NCBI RefSeq assembly: GCF_001577305.1
Contig: NZ_CP014519.1
Location: 17,964-81,963, forward strand
Length of the DNA stretch: 64,000 bases
Origin: Sinomonas atrocyanea
Lineage (GTDB): Bacteria > Actinomycetota > Actinomycetes > Actinomycetales > Micrococcaceae
Reading direction: 5' to 3'
Shown here: positions 43,165 through 52,041 of the stretch, one piece after another
Numbering within the stretch: the first letter of the stretch is position 1
Layout: each line of letters begins with the position of its first letter
The notes under the pieces: model-generated
What the model was told of the DNA's origin: nothing
Databases searched by the model: none
The model's input: the letters and a program-made list of their open reading frames with translations, nothing else
Program-made: the position numbers and the translations under genes

Positions 43165-43302
43165 GGCCCCATAGTCGGCCATGGGGACCCCTCGGCACAG
43201 CTGTGCGGCCACGACACGGCGGAATGCCCCGACCTCGAGCGGCCGACCTGTGCCTCGCGCAGATGGAACGGAGTCCGCTTGCGGTTTTCATGTCCGAAAC
43301 CA

Positions 43303-43354
43303 GTTGAAAAAATCCTGCTAGAATTTTTTCAACTAGGACGGTAGTTGAAAAGAT
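43303..43354. promoter_or_regulatory. AT-rich operator cluster upstream of the Fic gene
   Basis: GTTGAAAAAAT at 43303-43313 is perfectly inverted at 43323-43333, and a third copy, GTTGAAAAGAT, lies in direct orientation at 43344-43354. The block is strikingly AT-rich in this genome and ends 31 bp before the Fic start, overlapping the expected promoter. It is the probable binding site of the Fic protein's own winged-helix domain. Confidence 0.65.
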
Positions 43355-43385
43355 CGTCGGAATGGATTCTCAGGTTGGAGGGCGG

Positions 43386-44591
43386 ATGACCGTGCAGGAA
43401 GTCCCCGCAGCGGCGTGGCCCCCTGTTGTGGATGAGCCGCTTGAGTGGACCAGCCGCCACGAGTTCGGCCCGCGCGCAGCGCTGGGGGAGCGGACCGCGA
43501 GGTACCGTGCCGCGGTGCCGGCGCTGATCGGCACGGCGTCCTACGCGCCCTCGGGCAGGCTCGCGGCCGAGCTCGAGGACGCGGCCGTGGCCGTGCGCGA
43601 GTTCGACGCCGAGCTCGGGTCCGGGCTCGCGCCGTTCGCCTCGGTCCTGCTGCGCACCGAGTCTGTCTCCTCGTCGATGATCGAGAACGTCTCGGCCAGC
43701 GCGCGCAGCGTCGCCATGGCCGAGCTCGGCGACACCTCCAAGCGCAACGCGACCCTCGTCGTGGACAACGTCGCGGCGATGCGCGCTGCCCTGGCCGCGG
43801 CCGACGACACGACCCCGGAGAGCATCCTCGCCATGCACCGGGCCCTCATGGCCCACGCCGACCCGGCCCAGGCGGGCCGCTGGCGCGAGGAGCCGGTGTG
43901 GATCGGCACCAGCGCCAGCAGTCCAGTCGGCGCCGACTACGTCGCGCCGCGCTTCGAGCGCGTGCCCGGCCTGATCGAGGACCTCGCGGAATTCGTGCGC
44001 CGCAACGACATCCAGGTGCTCGCACACGCGATGCTCGCCCACGCCCAGTTCGAGACCATCCACCCGTTCACCGACGGCAACGGCCGCACCGGGCGCGCGC
44101 TCCTCCAAGCGATCCTGCGCGGCAAGGGGCTCACCCGGAACGTGACGGTGCCGATCTCCGCCGGGCTGCTCGTCGACGTGCGCGCCTACCACCGGGCACT
44201 GGACGCCTACCGCGAGGGCCAGCCTGACGAGATCGTGCGCATGGGAGCAGCGGCCGCGTTCCGGGCCATCGAGAACGGGCGGCGTCTGGCAGCCGACATC
44301 GCCCAGGCCCGCGAGGGCTGGAACGGGAAGGTCACCGCCCGGGGGGACAACGCCGTCTGGAAGGTCATGGACCTGCTGGAGCGCCAGCCGGTGGTCACCT
44401 CGCGGGTCCTCGAGGAGGAGCTCGGCCTCTCCGCCACCACGGCCTGGCGGGCGATGGGCCTGCTCGAGGAGGCGGGCGTGGTCGTGGGGGTGAACAAGCA
44501 CAGGATGGGCCGCAACTGGCGCTCCGAGGAGGTGCTCCGGGCGCTCGACGAGTTCGCGCAGCGCGCGGGACGCCGCGGCCGCGCCGACTGA
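43386..44591 (+). CDS. Class II Fic protein with C-terminal winged helix
   Basis: This 401-aa protein starts at ATG 43386, preceded by GGAGGGCGG; ATG 43362 is an alternative. It carries an N-terminal inhibitory helix with the (S/T)xxxE(G/N) motif at Ser96-Glu100-Asn101 (ESVSSSMIENVSASA). The Fic catalytic motif is HPFTDGNGRTGR at 226-237, with catalytic His226. The C-terminal HTH is DLLERQPVVTSRVLEEELGL, then SATTAWRAMGLLEEAGVV. Fic enzymes transfer AMP to protein hydroxyls, and the inhibitory Glu blocks ATP until relieved. Having the inhibitory helix in the same chain means no separate antitoxin is needed. The wHTH and the repeats just upstream suggest autoregulation. Confidence 0.92.
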   Translation: MTVQEVPAAAWPPVVDEPLEWTSRHEFGPRAALGERTARYRAAVPALIGTASYAPSGRLAAELEDAAVAVREFDAELGSGLAPFASVLLRTESVSSSMIENVSASARSVAMAELGDTSKRNATLVVDNVAAMRAALAAADDTTPESILAMHRALMAHADPAQAGRWREEPVWIGTSASSPVGADYVAPRFERVPGLIEDLAEFVRRNDIQVLAHAMLAHAQFETIHPFTDGNGRTGRALLQAILRGKGLTRNVTVPISAGLLVDVRAYHRALDAYREGQPDEIVRMGAAAAFRAIENGRRLAADIAQAREGWNGKVTARGDNAVWKVMDLLERQPVVTSRVLEEELGLSATTAWRAMGLLEEAGVVVGVNKHRMGRNWRSEEVLRALDEFAQRAGRRGRAD

Positions 44592-44857
44592 ACGGCGCCG
44601 GGCGACGCATGGCGCCGCCAGGCGCCGGCCAACGTGCTTCTCCACGTCGTCAAGGACGCCAGCATCCTCCGAGGCCGCGAAGTCCCTCGCCTTGCAGTGG
44701 CCGCAGACCTCGCCGAGCGCCCCGGTGTGCGCGAGCACGGTGCCGCGCGCGATCTGGTCAGGAGGGCCCTTGCCGATCTGCCTGCCTGTGATCTGGCGTG
44801 CCCATCGGCGACCCTGCAATGCCGTGGGCGCGCCGTCGTTCATGGGAACGTGAAGCC

Positions 44858-45370
44858 ATGCTCGCATCGCTGAACTTGCCTGTCGCCCTCGAGACCCGAA
44901 GCGGGGAGGTGACACTGCGGCGTGCGGCAGAGGACGATCTTGATGAGCTGATGGGCCTGCTCTCGGACGATCCGACCAGCGCTGCCCGCGGCGACGTCGC
45001 CGCCGCGGGTGACCGGGCGGCGTACCGGCGGGCCTTGGCGGAGATCCTCGCCGATCCCTCGAACGAAGTGGTCGTTGTGGAGGACGGGCACGGGGCCATC
45101 GTCGGAACGATGCAGCTGACGAGGATTCCCGGGATGGCCAGACGGGGCGCAACCCGCCTCCTGATCGAGGCTGTCCGGGTGAGCAGCGCACGGCGCTCGT
45201 CAGGGATCGGTACAGCCATGATGGAGTGGGCCGTCGGCCCGGCAGCGGAATCTATTGCTGTGGATCTGGTCCAGATGACCTCCGATGCTGCCCGTGGCGA
45301 CGCTCACCGTTTCTACGAGCGCCTCGGTTTCGCAGGCTCCCACATCGGCTTCAAATACCGAGTGCACTGA
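44858..45370 (+). CDS. GNAT-family N-acetyltransferase
   Basis: This 170-aa protein has standard GNAT architecture: opening strand EVTLRRAAEDDLDELMGLLS, central VVVVEDGHGAIVGTMQLTRI, an acetyl-CoA pyrophosphate loop region RVSSARRSSGIGTAMMEWAV (the R/QxxGxG/A equivalent is RSSGIG), and the terminal DAHRFYERLGFAGSHIGFKY. The substrate cannot be inferred. ATG 44858 is preferred by family alignment; 20 codons upstream are open but lack natural composition. It is a stand-alone gene between fic and the DUF2332 gene. Confidence 0.88.
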   Translation: MLASLNLPVALETRSGEVTLRRAAEDDLDELMGLLSDDPTSAARGDVAAAGDRAAYRRALAEILADPSNEVVVVEDGHGAIVGTMQLTRIPGMARRGATRLLIEAVRVSSARRSSGIGTAMMEWAVGPAAESIAVDLVQMTSDAARGDAHRFYERLGFAGSHIGFKYRVH

Positions 45371-45479
45371 GTGAATGGAGGCCCTCCCGGGGCGCGGAAA
45401 TGTGAGGCGTTAGTCGGTCGGCGTGTCGGCCTGGCGCTGCGCAGCGCCCGGGTGCAAGCCAGTGGCATAGGTTGGGCTC

Positions 45480-46445
45480 ATGCAGAGTGCGACCTCGGAG
45501 GTCTACCGCATCTTCGCGGATGTCGAGGCGCGGGGCGTCTCGCCCGTCTACTTCGATTGGGCGGCCTCGATCGCCGAGGACCCGGATGTCCTGGGACTGA
45601 TCGAGTCGCTGCCACGGCACAAGCGCCAGCCGAACCTCGTCTTCGCAGCCGCACGGCTCAAGGGCGCGGCAGCGGCCCCCTACAAGGAGTTCCGTTCCTG
45701 GCTCGTCCTGCACTGGGCCGAGGTGGAGCCTGTCATCCGGGAACGGTCCACGCAGACCAATGAAGCCGGCCGGTGCGCGGTGCTGCTGCCGGTGCTGAGC
45801 GAGCTTGAGGGGCCGCTGGCACTGATCGAGGCAGGGGCCTCGGCTGGCCTGTGCCTCTATCCGGACAGGTACAGCTACCGCTATGACACCGGGGACGGCA
45901 TCGTCTCGCTCGACCCGCCTGCGGGGCCGAGCGCGGTCGAGCTGCCCTGCCGCATCGACCCGGTGAGCGTCCCGCGCCGGCTGCCCGAGGTCGTCTCCCG
46001 CTCAGGCGTCGACCTCAACCCTCTCGACGCCGGCGACCCGGCCCAGGTCGAGTGGCTCGAAGCGCTCGTCTGGCCAGAGCACGACGCCCGGCGCACCAGG
46101 CTCGGCACTGCCGCGGCCATCGCTGCAGCCGAGCCGCCGGCACTGCTGCGCGGGGACCTGCTCGAGACGGTCCCCTCGCTGGTTGCCCAGGCACCCCGCG
46201 GCTCGAGGATCGTCGTCTTCCACAGCGCCGTGCTCGTCTACCTCGAACCCGACCGGCGCACACGGTTCGTCGAGCTCATGCGCTCCATGCCGGACGTGAC
46301 GTGGATCAGCAACGAGGGCGAGCACGTCCTGCCCAGCATCACCGGTCAGCTCACCGGGCCGATCAGTGGGCGAACCGTCGTCGCGGTGGACGGTGTGCCG
46401 CGGGCACTCGTCGGCCCCCACGGGCAGAGCTACGAAGCGCTCTGA
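45480..46445 (+). CDS. DUF2332 family protein
   Basis: This 321-aa protein matches the DUF2332 family by the order of its segments: SPVYFDWAASIAEDPDVLGL, LPRHKRQPNLVFAAARL, then ERSTQTNEAGRCAVLLPVLS, LALIEAGASAGLCLYPDRYS, and the C-terminal VFHSAVLVYLEPDRRTRFVE. The glycine-rich segment IEAGASAGL and overall layout recall SAM-dependent methyltransferases, and a methyltransferase role has been suspected, though none is established. Full length. It is followed by a terminator at 46519. Confidence 0.85.
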   Translation: MQSATSEVYRIFADVEARGVSPVYFDWAASIAEDPDVLGLIESLPRHKRQPNLVFAAARLKGAAAAPYKEFRSWLVLHWAEVEPVIRERSTQTNEAGRCAVLLPVLSELEGPLALIEAGASAGLCLYPDRYSYRYDTGDGIVSLDPPAGPSAVELPCRIDPVSVPRRLPEVVSRSGVDLNPLDAGDPAQVEWLEALVWPEHDARRTRLGTAAAIAAAEPPALLRGDLLETVPSLVAQAPRGSRIVVFHSAVLVYLEPDRRTRFVELMRSMPDVTWISNEGEHVLPSITGQLTGPISGRTVVAVDGVPRALVGPHGQSYEAL

Positions 46446-46518
46446 CCTGTCCTCCCGGCTTGAGCGATGGGGGATCCCCTTCAGCGCGTGTTCAGAACAG
46501 AATGGCGCCCGCAAAACC

Positions 46519-46557
46519 GACCGCCCCCAGCCAAGAAAGAGGATGCTGGGGACGGTC
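46519..46557. terminator. Hairpin between DUF2332 gene and the conjugation operon end
   Basis: GACCGCCCCCAGC pairs with GCTGGGGACGGTC (one mismatch) around a 13-nt purine-rich loop, followed by GTT. It separates convergent transcripts ending at 46445 and 46680. Confidence 0.65.
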
Positions 46558-46679
46558 GTTATCCGGCAGCGGGGTGCTGCCGGCCTGTGATGGCTGCTAA
46601 GCCAGCCGATAGGACGCGCAGGGATAGTTGTCATTCCCGATGGCGAGATTCAGGGCTCAGCCCTTCGCGCTCAGCTGCA

Positions 46680-47819
46680 TCAACGGCTTCCTTTCGTCAG
46701 CTGGGCCTTGCGGGCAGCGCTGTTGTTCGGGCGCGCCGCGGGGGCGTCGCGCGGGGCCGCGGCGACGGCCTGGCGGGGATGGGTGCCCTGGCTGACGTCG
46801 GCGAGCACGCGGGCGTCCACGGCAGTCTGGTCGGCCAGGCCCTGGAGGGAGGCGGCGAACTCCCCGCGCCGCTGTGCCGTGTCCCACTCATCGTGCGCCC
46901 CGGACTCCTCCCGCTGCTGCTCCTGCCGAGCGGCCCACACCAGATCCTCCTCGGAGGGGCCGTCCAGGTCCGCCACCCCCTCCCACCCCTGGGATCGGCC
47001 TATGGCCCGGTCGCCGTCCGCACGGTGGCCGTCCGCGGCGCCGGCCTCCCGCACGGCATCCCCGGTGAGCTTGTCTGCCTCCACGGACGCAGCCTGTGCC
47101 TCGGCGGGCTGGCCTGTCTCGGCCTTCCAGCGGCGGATCAGCTCGGCCTCGTCGGACCGCGCGGCCGCCACCGTGTCGGCGGCGGCGTGGCTGCGGGTCC
47201 ACTGCGCGAACCGCTCCGGGTCGGCAGAGGCGGCCCAGGCCTTCGCGGCCTCCAGCTCGTTGGCAGCGGCGTCGGCCTGCTGTGCCTCCGGACGGGCCAG
47301 CCAGGCGCTGACCAGGGCGACGTTGAGGCGGTCCCGCTCCTCTGGGCTGCGGGCCTGGCTCATCTCCCGGGTCCACGCCCCGTCCATGAACGGATCGTGC
47401 TCGGCGACCCACTGCCGTGAGCGCAGCAGGTCGGTGACCCGGCCCGGCATCGAGGCCGTGACGTGCACGCCGCGCTCGGCCAGCTGCTCGTCCATGTGCC
47501 GCAGCATCTGGTCGATCTCCGCGTCCTGGCCGGCCCAGGACACGGCCGTCTTGTACGCGGCCCCGATCCGCTCCGGGTCGGCCTCGGCCCACCAGGAGTC
47601 GGACCGGGCCCCGGCGAGGGAGGCGCGCGCCGCCCCGCGCTCGGCCTCGAAGCGGGCCGCGAGCTCGCGGCCTGCCCGTTCGGAGGCCGCACGGGCCTGG
47701 GCGAGGTGGTCCTGCCTGGCCCGGGCGGCGATCTCGCCGATCCGGGCGGCGACCATGACCGCCTGGCGCAGCATGTCGTCCACTGCCTCGCCCACGCCGT
47801 CTGAGTGGTGAGTGCTCAT
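46680..47819 (-). CDS. Coiled-coil protein at the end of the conjugation operon
   Basis: This 379-aa, Ala/Glu/Arg-rich and almost entirely helical protein (MSTHHSDGVGEAVDDMLRQA, then AARARQDHLAQARAASERAG) has a central region (EIDQMLRHMDEQLAERGVHV, SRQWVAEHDPFMDGAW) and a long coiled coil. It ends in a basic disordered tail (ARKAQLTKGSR). It is the last gene of the minus-strand transfer operon and its start overlaps the preceding DUF4913 gene by 4 bp. Likely a structural or DNA-processing accessory of conjugation; no named family recognized. Confidence 0.7.
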   Translation of the reverse strand: MSTHHSDGVGEAVDDMLRQAVMVAARIGEIAARARQDHLAQARAASERAGRELAARFEAERGAARASLAGARSDSWWAEADPERIGAAYKTAVSWAGQDAEIDQMLRHMDEQLAERGVHVTASMPGRVTDLLRSRQWVAEHDPFMDGAWTREMSQARSPEERDRLNVALVSAWLARPEAQQADAAANELEAAKAWAASADPERFAQWTRSHAAADTVAAARSDEAELIRRWKAETGQPAEAQAASVEADKLTGDAVREAGAADGHRADGDRAIGRSQGWEGVADLDGPSEEDLVWAARQEQQREESGAHDEWDTAQRRGEFAASLQGLADQTAVDARVLADVSQGTHPRQAVAAAPRDAPAARPNNSAARKAQLTKGSR

Positions 47820-48532
47820 GACTGGGTCCCTCCTTCATCCTTGGATTCGCGCACGTCGGGGAACAGCGCCGGTGGCGGGGCCACCAGTTGGAACTGGCCC
47901 AGGGGGCTCTCCGCGTGCCGGTCCGGCTTGCAGCCGTTGAACGGGCCGCTGGTGGCGTCGGTGAGGACCGGCAGATGGTGGTCCAGATGGTCCTTGAGCC
48001 ACACGCTCATGCCGGTGCGCCCGTCCAGGCGCAGGTGCTCCCACGCCCGCCACAGGGCCTCGAGGCGGATGATCGCCTCCGCGTGCTTCCACCACTGCGG
48101 GCACCAGGTGGTCTTGTCCCCTGTGGCGGTCAGCTGGCGCCGGTAGACCGGCACCAGGAACTTGGTCACCCACTCCGCTGTGGACCCGTACACCAGCTCG
48201 GGCTCGGGGACCGCCTCGGAAGTCGCCTTCGGGGCCGGCTTGAGTGTTCCGCCCTCCAGGGCCCGGTGGATCCACGCCTCCACCGCGTCGTAGTCCCACT
48301 GGGGTGGCTCCCAGTCCAGTGGGGCCGGTGCCTTGCCGTGCATGACGAGGGACCGCCAGCGGCCGGCCTTGATGGGCTCGGCTTCCTCGGCGATCTGGGC
48401 GAGGACGTCCGTGACGCTGAGCAGGAAGCCTCGCCCGTCCTCCCCGCCGTCCACGGCGGCGGCCGCCGCGGCCTCCTCCGGGGACTCGTCCCAGGCGTCG
48501 ACCGGCTCTGGCATATGGGAGCGTTCAGTCAT
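47816..48532 (-). CDS. DUF4913 domain protein of the transfer operon
   Basis: This 238-aa protein has the DUF4913 signature in residues 115-215: VYGSTAEWVTKFLVPVYRRQ, then WCPQWWKHAEAIIRLEALWR, AWEHLRLDGRTGMSVWLKDH and a Cys in GPFNGCKP. DUF4913 proteins are almost always encoded beside conjugation genes in actinobacteria; their task is unknown. The start overlaps the coupling-protein stop by 8 bp, and the downstream gene overlaps by 4 bp. Confidence 0.85.
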   Translation of the reverse strand: MTERSHMPEPVDAWDESPEEAAAAAAVDGGEDGRGFLLSVTDVLAQIAEEAEPIKAGRWRSLVMHGKAPAPLDWEPPQWDYDAVEAWIHRALEGGTLKPAPKATSEAVPEPELVYGSTAEWVTKFLVPVYRRQLTATGDKTTWCPQWWKHAEAIIRLEALWRAWEHLRLDGRTGMSVWLKDHLDHHLPVLTDATSGPFNGCKPDRHAESPLGQFQLVAPPPALFPDVRESKDEGGTQS

Positions 48533-50486
48533 GGCGTGCCGCCTGAAGCCACTTCGAGGCAGCCGTGGCCTTCGCCGGCATCGGCTGGGGAACTGTGTTG
48601 ATGGGTTGCTGCATTTGCAGGCTGCTGTTCTGCTGCATGTTCAGTGCGGCCCGGTAGGCGTCCACGAGGGCGTCCGGCTTCTCGCCCGTGCGGCCTAGCA
48701 CCAGGCGCTCGAACGGCGTCCACGCGGTGCGCCGGGCCTGGGCCTCTGCCGCCTTCTTCGCGCTCTCGGGCGTGGGGTCGTTGATGTCGAGGGAGAACCA
48801 GACGGCATCGGCGTGCGGGGTGTCCATCCACCGCACCGTCTTGATGAGAGCCCCGGGCGCTCCGGCGCGCTTGACGATGGCCCGCCCGATCGGCATGGCC
48901 GCGAGGTCGCCCACGGTCCAGATGTGCTCCTTGCCGCCGTCCGGGCTCGTGGACACGCTCCGGCGGTCCCCGGCAGTGACGTTGACCGTGTCGTAGCGGT
49001 ATTCCCCGAGGGTGGAGGACACCTGGCGCAGGAAGCCCTCTTCGTCCAGGCCGGAGCCGATGACCTTGACCGTGGCGGAGGAGTAGATCTTCCGCATCCC
49101 CTTCTCGCCCCAGAGTTCCTCCCCCTGGCTGTAGGACTGGAGCCAGGCGATGGGCAGCAGGCCCTTGGAGCCGAAGTGGCTGTACTTGTCGGGCAGGTCC
49201 TTCCAGACGCACACGTTGGCGATCTCATCGAGGGCGAACACCAGCGGTACCGGCAGGCGGCGGAAGGGCTGGGTCATGGCGTGGGCCTCGGCGGCGTCGG
49301 CCACGGCGACGGTCAGCGCGGTTGTCAGCGCCGCCGCGGACCCGCCGCCCTCCTTGGAGAGCAGGTACAGGGTGTCCGTGCCCCGGACGAACTGGGCGGG
49401 GCTGAACTGGGGGCGGGCGTCGTCCGGGCCGGTCGGGTTCACCCAGTCGCGGACACCGGTGAACTTGAGCACCGCGCACATGGCCTTGGCGGTGCCCACG
49501 ATGCCGTCGCGCTGGCCCGGGTCGAGCTGGAGCTGCGCCTCCAGCGCCAAGCCGTAGGCGGCGTACTTGCCGTCCTCGGCGGCGGCGAGGATGGCCTGGG
49601 GCTCCTTCATCCCGACGTTGCCGCCGGTGATCCAGTCGTAGACGGTCACGATCGGCTTCTTCCCCAGGGCGGCGGCCAGCAGCAGGGCCGCGAGCATGTC
49701 CCGGCCCTCGTTGTCGAAGTAGGGGTCCTCGCCCTTCGTGTTCGGCCCGCGGCCGGCCACCTTGAAGATGTCTGCGAGCTTCTGGGCGTGCTCGTCGTCC
49801 ACGACGTAGCTGAGCGGGTTCCACCACCAGCTGGCCCGGTCGGGGCTGATCTTCTGCGGGTTGAACGCCCATACGGTGCCCTTGAGGCGCCGGGGCAGGC
49901 GCGTGGCGTCGATGACGTCGGGCTTGTTCGAGGTCGAGACGACCGCGCCCGGGGCGTCCAGCACCGCCGGGATGACCTGGGAGGTGGACTTGCCCTGGCG
50001 GGGGCCGAAGATCGACAGCGCCACGGATTCGACGTCGGCCACGAGCCGGGACAGCCCGGCGACCGAGATCCCGAGGAAGATCCCGGGCCAGGTGAGCCCG
50101 AAGCGCCTGGCCGCGCGGCGTGCGCCCCGCTCGGTGAGCATGGCGATGTCCTTGCCCCGTCCCATCTGCGCGGCCTTGTAGTCGACGCGGGAGCGGCCCT
50201 TGGCGGCGCGGACGCGGAACCAGGCCACCAGGGCCACGAGCAGGGCCATGAGGACCAGGACGGCGGCGAGGCAGCCTGTGGACGCCGCCGACCAGCGGAG
50301 GCGGCCCGCGATCAGCCCGAAGGGGGCCTCCATCGGGTTCAGGGGCAGCTTCTGCCCGTCCCGGCTGACCCACGACCCGCCGTACACTCCGGCGTCGACC
50401 ACCAGGACGACGGCGACCACCAGGCCGATGCCCATGAACAGGGCCCAGGTGCCCGGGGCGACGTGCGAGGTCCTACGCTGCTGCAC
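48525..50486 (-). CDS. Type IV coupling protein (TraD/TraG, VirD4-like)
   Basis: This 653-aa ATPase links relaxosome and secretion channel. Two membrane helices lie at about 13-34 and 69-91. The Walker A motif is at 161-168 (FGPRQGKST), then VVSTSNKPDVIDATR, WWNPLSYVVDDEHAQKLADI, and Walker B region PLVFALDEIANVC with downstream GLLPIAWLQSYSQGEELWGE. The C-terminus (PAKATAASKWLQAARHD) holds an ASKWLQA motif also present near the start of the protein encoded at 57361-57972. Its start overlaps the VirB4-like gene by 14 bp. Confidence 0.92.
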   Translation of the reverse strand: MQQRRTSHVAPGTWALFMGIGLVVAVVLVVDAGVYGGSWVSRDGQKLPLNPMEAPFGLIAGRLRWSAASTGCLAAVLVLMALLVALVAWFRVRAAKGRSRVDYKAAQMGRGKDIAMLTERGARRAARRFGLTWPGIFLGISVAGLSRLVADVESVALSIFGPRQGKSTSQVIPAVLDAPGAVVSTSNKPDVIDATRLPRRLKGTVWAFNPQKISPDRASWWWNPLSYVVDDEHAQKLADIFKVAGRGPNTKGEDPYFDNEGRDMLAALLLAAALGKKPIVTVYDWITGGNVGMKEPQAILAAAEDGKYAAYGLALEAQLQLDPGQRDGIVGTAKAMCAVLKFTGVRDWVNPTGPDDARPQFSPAQFVRGTDTLYLLSKEGGGSAAALTTALTVAVADAAEAHAMTQPFRRLPVPLVFALDEIANVCVWKDLPDKYSHFGSKGLLPIAWLQSYSQGEELWGEKGMRKIYSSATVKVIGSGLDEEGFLRQVSSTLGEYRYDTVNVTAGDRRSVSTSPDGGKEHIWTVGDLAAMPIGRAIVKRAGAPGALIKTVRWMDTPHADAVWFSLDINDPTPESAKKAAEAQARRTAWTPFERLVLGRTGEKPDALVDAYRAALNMQQNSSLQMQQPINTVPQPMPAKATAASKWLQAARHD

Positions 50487-52041
50487 TGTCTGCTCCTTCT
50501 ATGGTGTCCTGCCCCTCTTCTCCGAAGATCTCCCGCTCGATCTCCTCGGTGGAGGCGCCCTGCTTGCGCAGGCTCTCCCACCGGGTGTTGGTGTCCGAGA
50601 TCCTGTCTTCGACGCCGGTCAGGCGCATCTGGACGGGGATTCCGGGGGCCTGGCCGAGCTTGACCAGGAACTTCCCGCGCCCGTACGGGGCCGTCCTGCC
50701 GTGCTGGTTGGTGGTGATCTTCTTCACGTCCGCCCAGGACTCCACCCGGCGCTTCTCCTGCCGGGTGAGGCGGCGGAAGTGCTCGACCTCGGACAGCTCC
50801 TTGGCGCCGAGCCCGCCGAGGACGACCATGGCGCAGCGTTCGACGAAGCCCTTGGCCTTCGCGCGGTCCGTCTCGTCGGCCACGGCTTCGAAGTCCTTGA
50901 GGGTGTGGGAGATCATCATCTGCCCCACCCCCTCGTTGCGGTTGAGCCGGGTGAGGGAGTCGGCCTTGTCCACGATCCCGCGCCCGACCCGCAGGGCGCG
51001 CCAGAACTCGTCCAGGACGATGTTGTAGTTCCGCCGCGGCTCCAGGCCGGCGTCGGCGAGGACCTGGGCGGTGTTCACGGCCTCGAACCCGACCGACCAG
51101 CAGGCCAGCAGCCCGGCGGCCTGCTTCTGCGGCTGCGTGTCGGGCAGCGCCGAGAGGTCGAAGCAGACGGAACGGGTCATATCCAGCTGCTCGGTGGTGT
51201 GCCGGGAGAACATGTCCCCCAGCGGGCCGGAGCCGGTGGCGATGCCGATCAGGGAAGTCCGCAGCGCGTCGGTGGCGTCGAGGTAGCGGTCCATGTCTCC
51301 CCGGTCGAGGACCACCGTGCGCAGGTCCGCCGGCGCCTCGGCGATCAGCTTCTCCAGGTCCCGCACCACCGGCACGCCGTCGTGCCGGTCGTAGAGGATC
51401 TCCAGCGCCCGGCCCAGGATCAGGTCCTCCTGCTCGGAGGGCTTGGACTCCCTCGAGACGGTGATGAGGGCCATCATCAGGGCCTTGCGCTGCTCGTGCG
51501 CGCCCCGGGCCACTTCCTCCCGGAGCGTGCCAGTCAGCCGCTCGACCGCCCCGGCCGAGCCCCCAGGGTCCAGCGGGTTCAGGTAGCCGCGCCCGCTGCC
51601 GAGGCGGTTGACCTTCCCGTCAGCCTTCCGCGTGCGCAGGACGTGCTCGCCCTTGACGTCGCCGAGGTACATGCTCGGAACGCCCCGGTAGGCCAGCCAC
51701 AGGCACATCTTCCCCACGGCGGTGGACTTCCCCAGGGCCGGGTTGGACATGAAGTACACGGACGGGTTGGGGATCAGGCCCTCTTCGAAGGCTCCGAAGT
51801 GGTCGAGCCCGACCACCTGGCCGGTGATCATCTGCTGGCCCAGCGGCGCCCCCGCCAGCGGGGCCCCCGAGCCGGAGGAGAACGGCCACAGCCCGCACAC
51901 CTGCCGGGACGAGCCGCGGAACTCCGGGGGCAGGTCCAGCAGGTTCGCATACCCGCCGCCGGCAATCCGGTACCCGCGCTTGAGCGGGCCGAAGTGCCGG
52001 CTGCGCGGGACGGGCCTGGGGAGCAGGTTCAGCGGGTTCAT
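50473..52041 (-). CDS. VirB4/TraE-like conjugation ATPase
   Basis: This 522-aa ATPase energizes the transfer channel. The Walker A motif lies at about 100-107 (MSNPALGKSTAVGKM), with the typical LGDVKGEHVLRTRK shortly after. Walker B follows in NYNIVLDEFWRALRVG, and then LTRLNRNEGVGQMMISHTLK, a classic VirB4 segment. The ATG at 52041 shares its A with the stop of the preceding gene (TGATG), so the two are coupled. Open sequence upstream in the same frame is shadow. The N-terminal domain of VirB4 is short here, as in the Gram-positive SCO6880-associated group. Confidence 0.92.
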   Translation of the reverse strand: MNPLNLLPRPVPRSRHFGPLKRGYRIAGGGYANLLDLPPEFRGSSRQVCGLWPFSSGSGAPLAGAPLGQQMITGQVVGLDHFGAFEEGLIPNPSVYFMSNPALGKSTAVGKMCLWLAYRGVPSMYLGDVKGEHVLRTRKADGKVNRLGSGRGYLNPLDPGGSAGAVERLTGTLREEVARGAHEQRKALMMALITVSRESKPSEQEDLILGRALEILYDRHDGVPVVRDLEKLIAEAPADLRTVVLDRGDMDRYLDATDALRTSLIGIATGSGPLGDMFSRHTTEQLDMTRSVCFDLSALPDTQPQKQAAGLLACWSVGFEAVNTAQVLADAGLEPRRNYNIVLDEFWRALRVGRGIVDKADSLTRLNRNEGVGQMMISHTLKDFEAVADETDRAKAKGFVERCAMVVLGGLGAKELSEVEHFRRLTRQEKRRVESWADVKKITTNQHGRTAPYGRGKFLVKLGQAPGIPVQMRLTGVEDRISDTNTRWESLRKQGASTEEIEREIFGEEGQDTIEGADSAAA

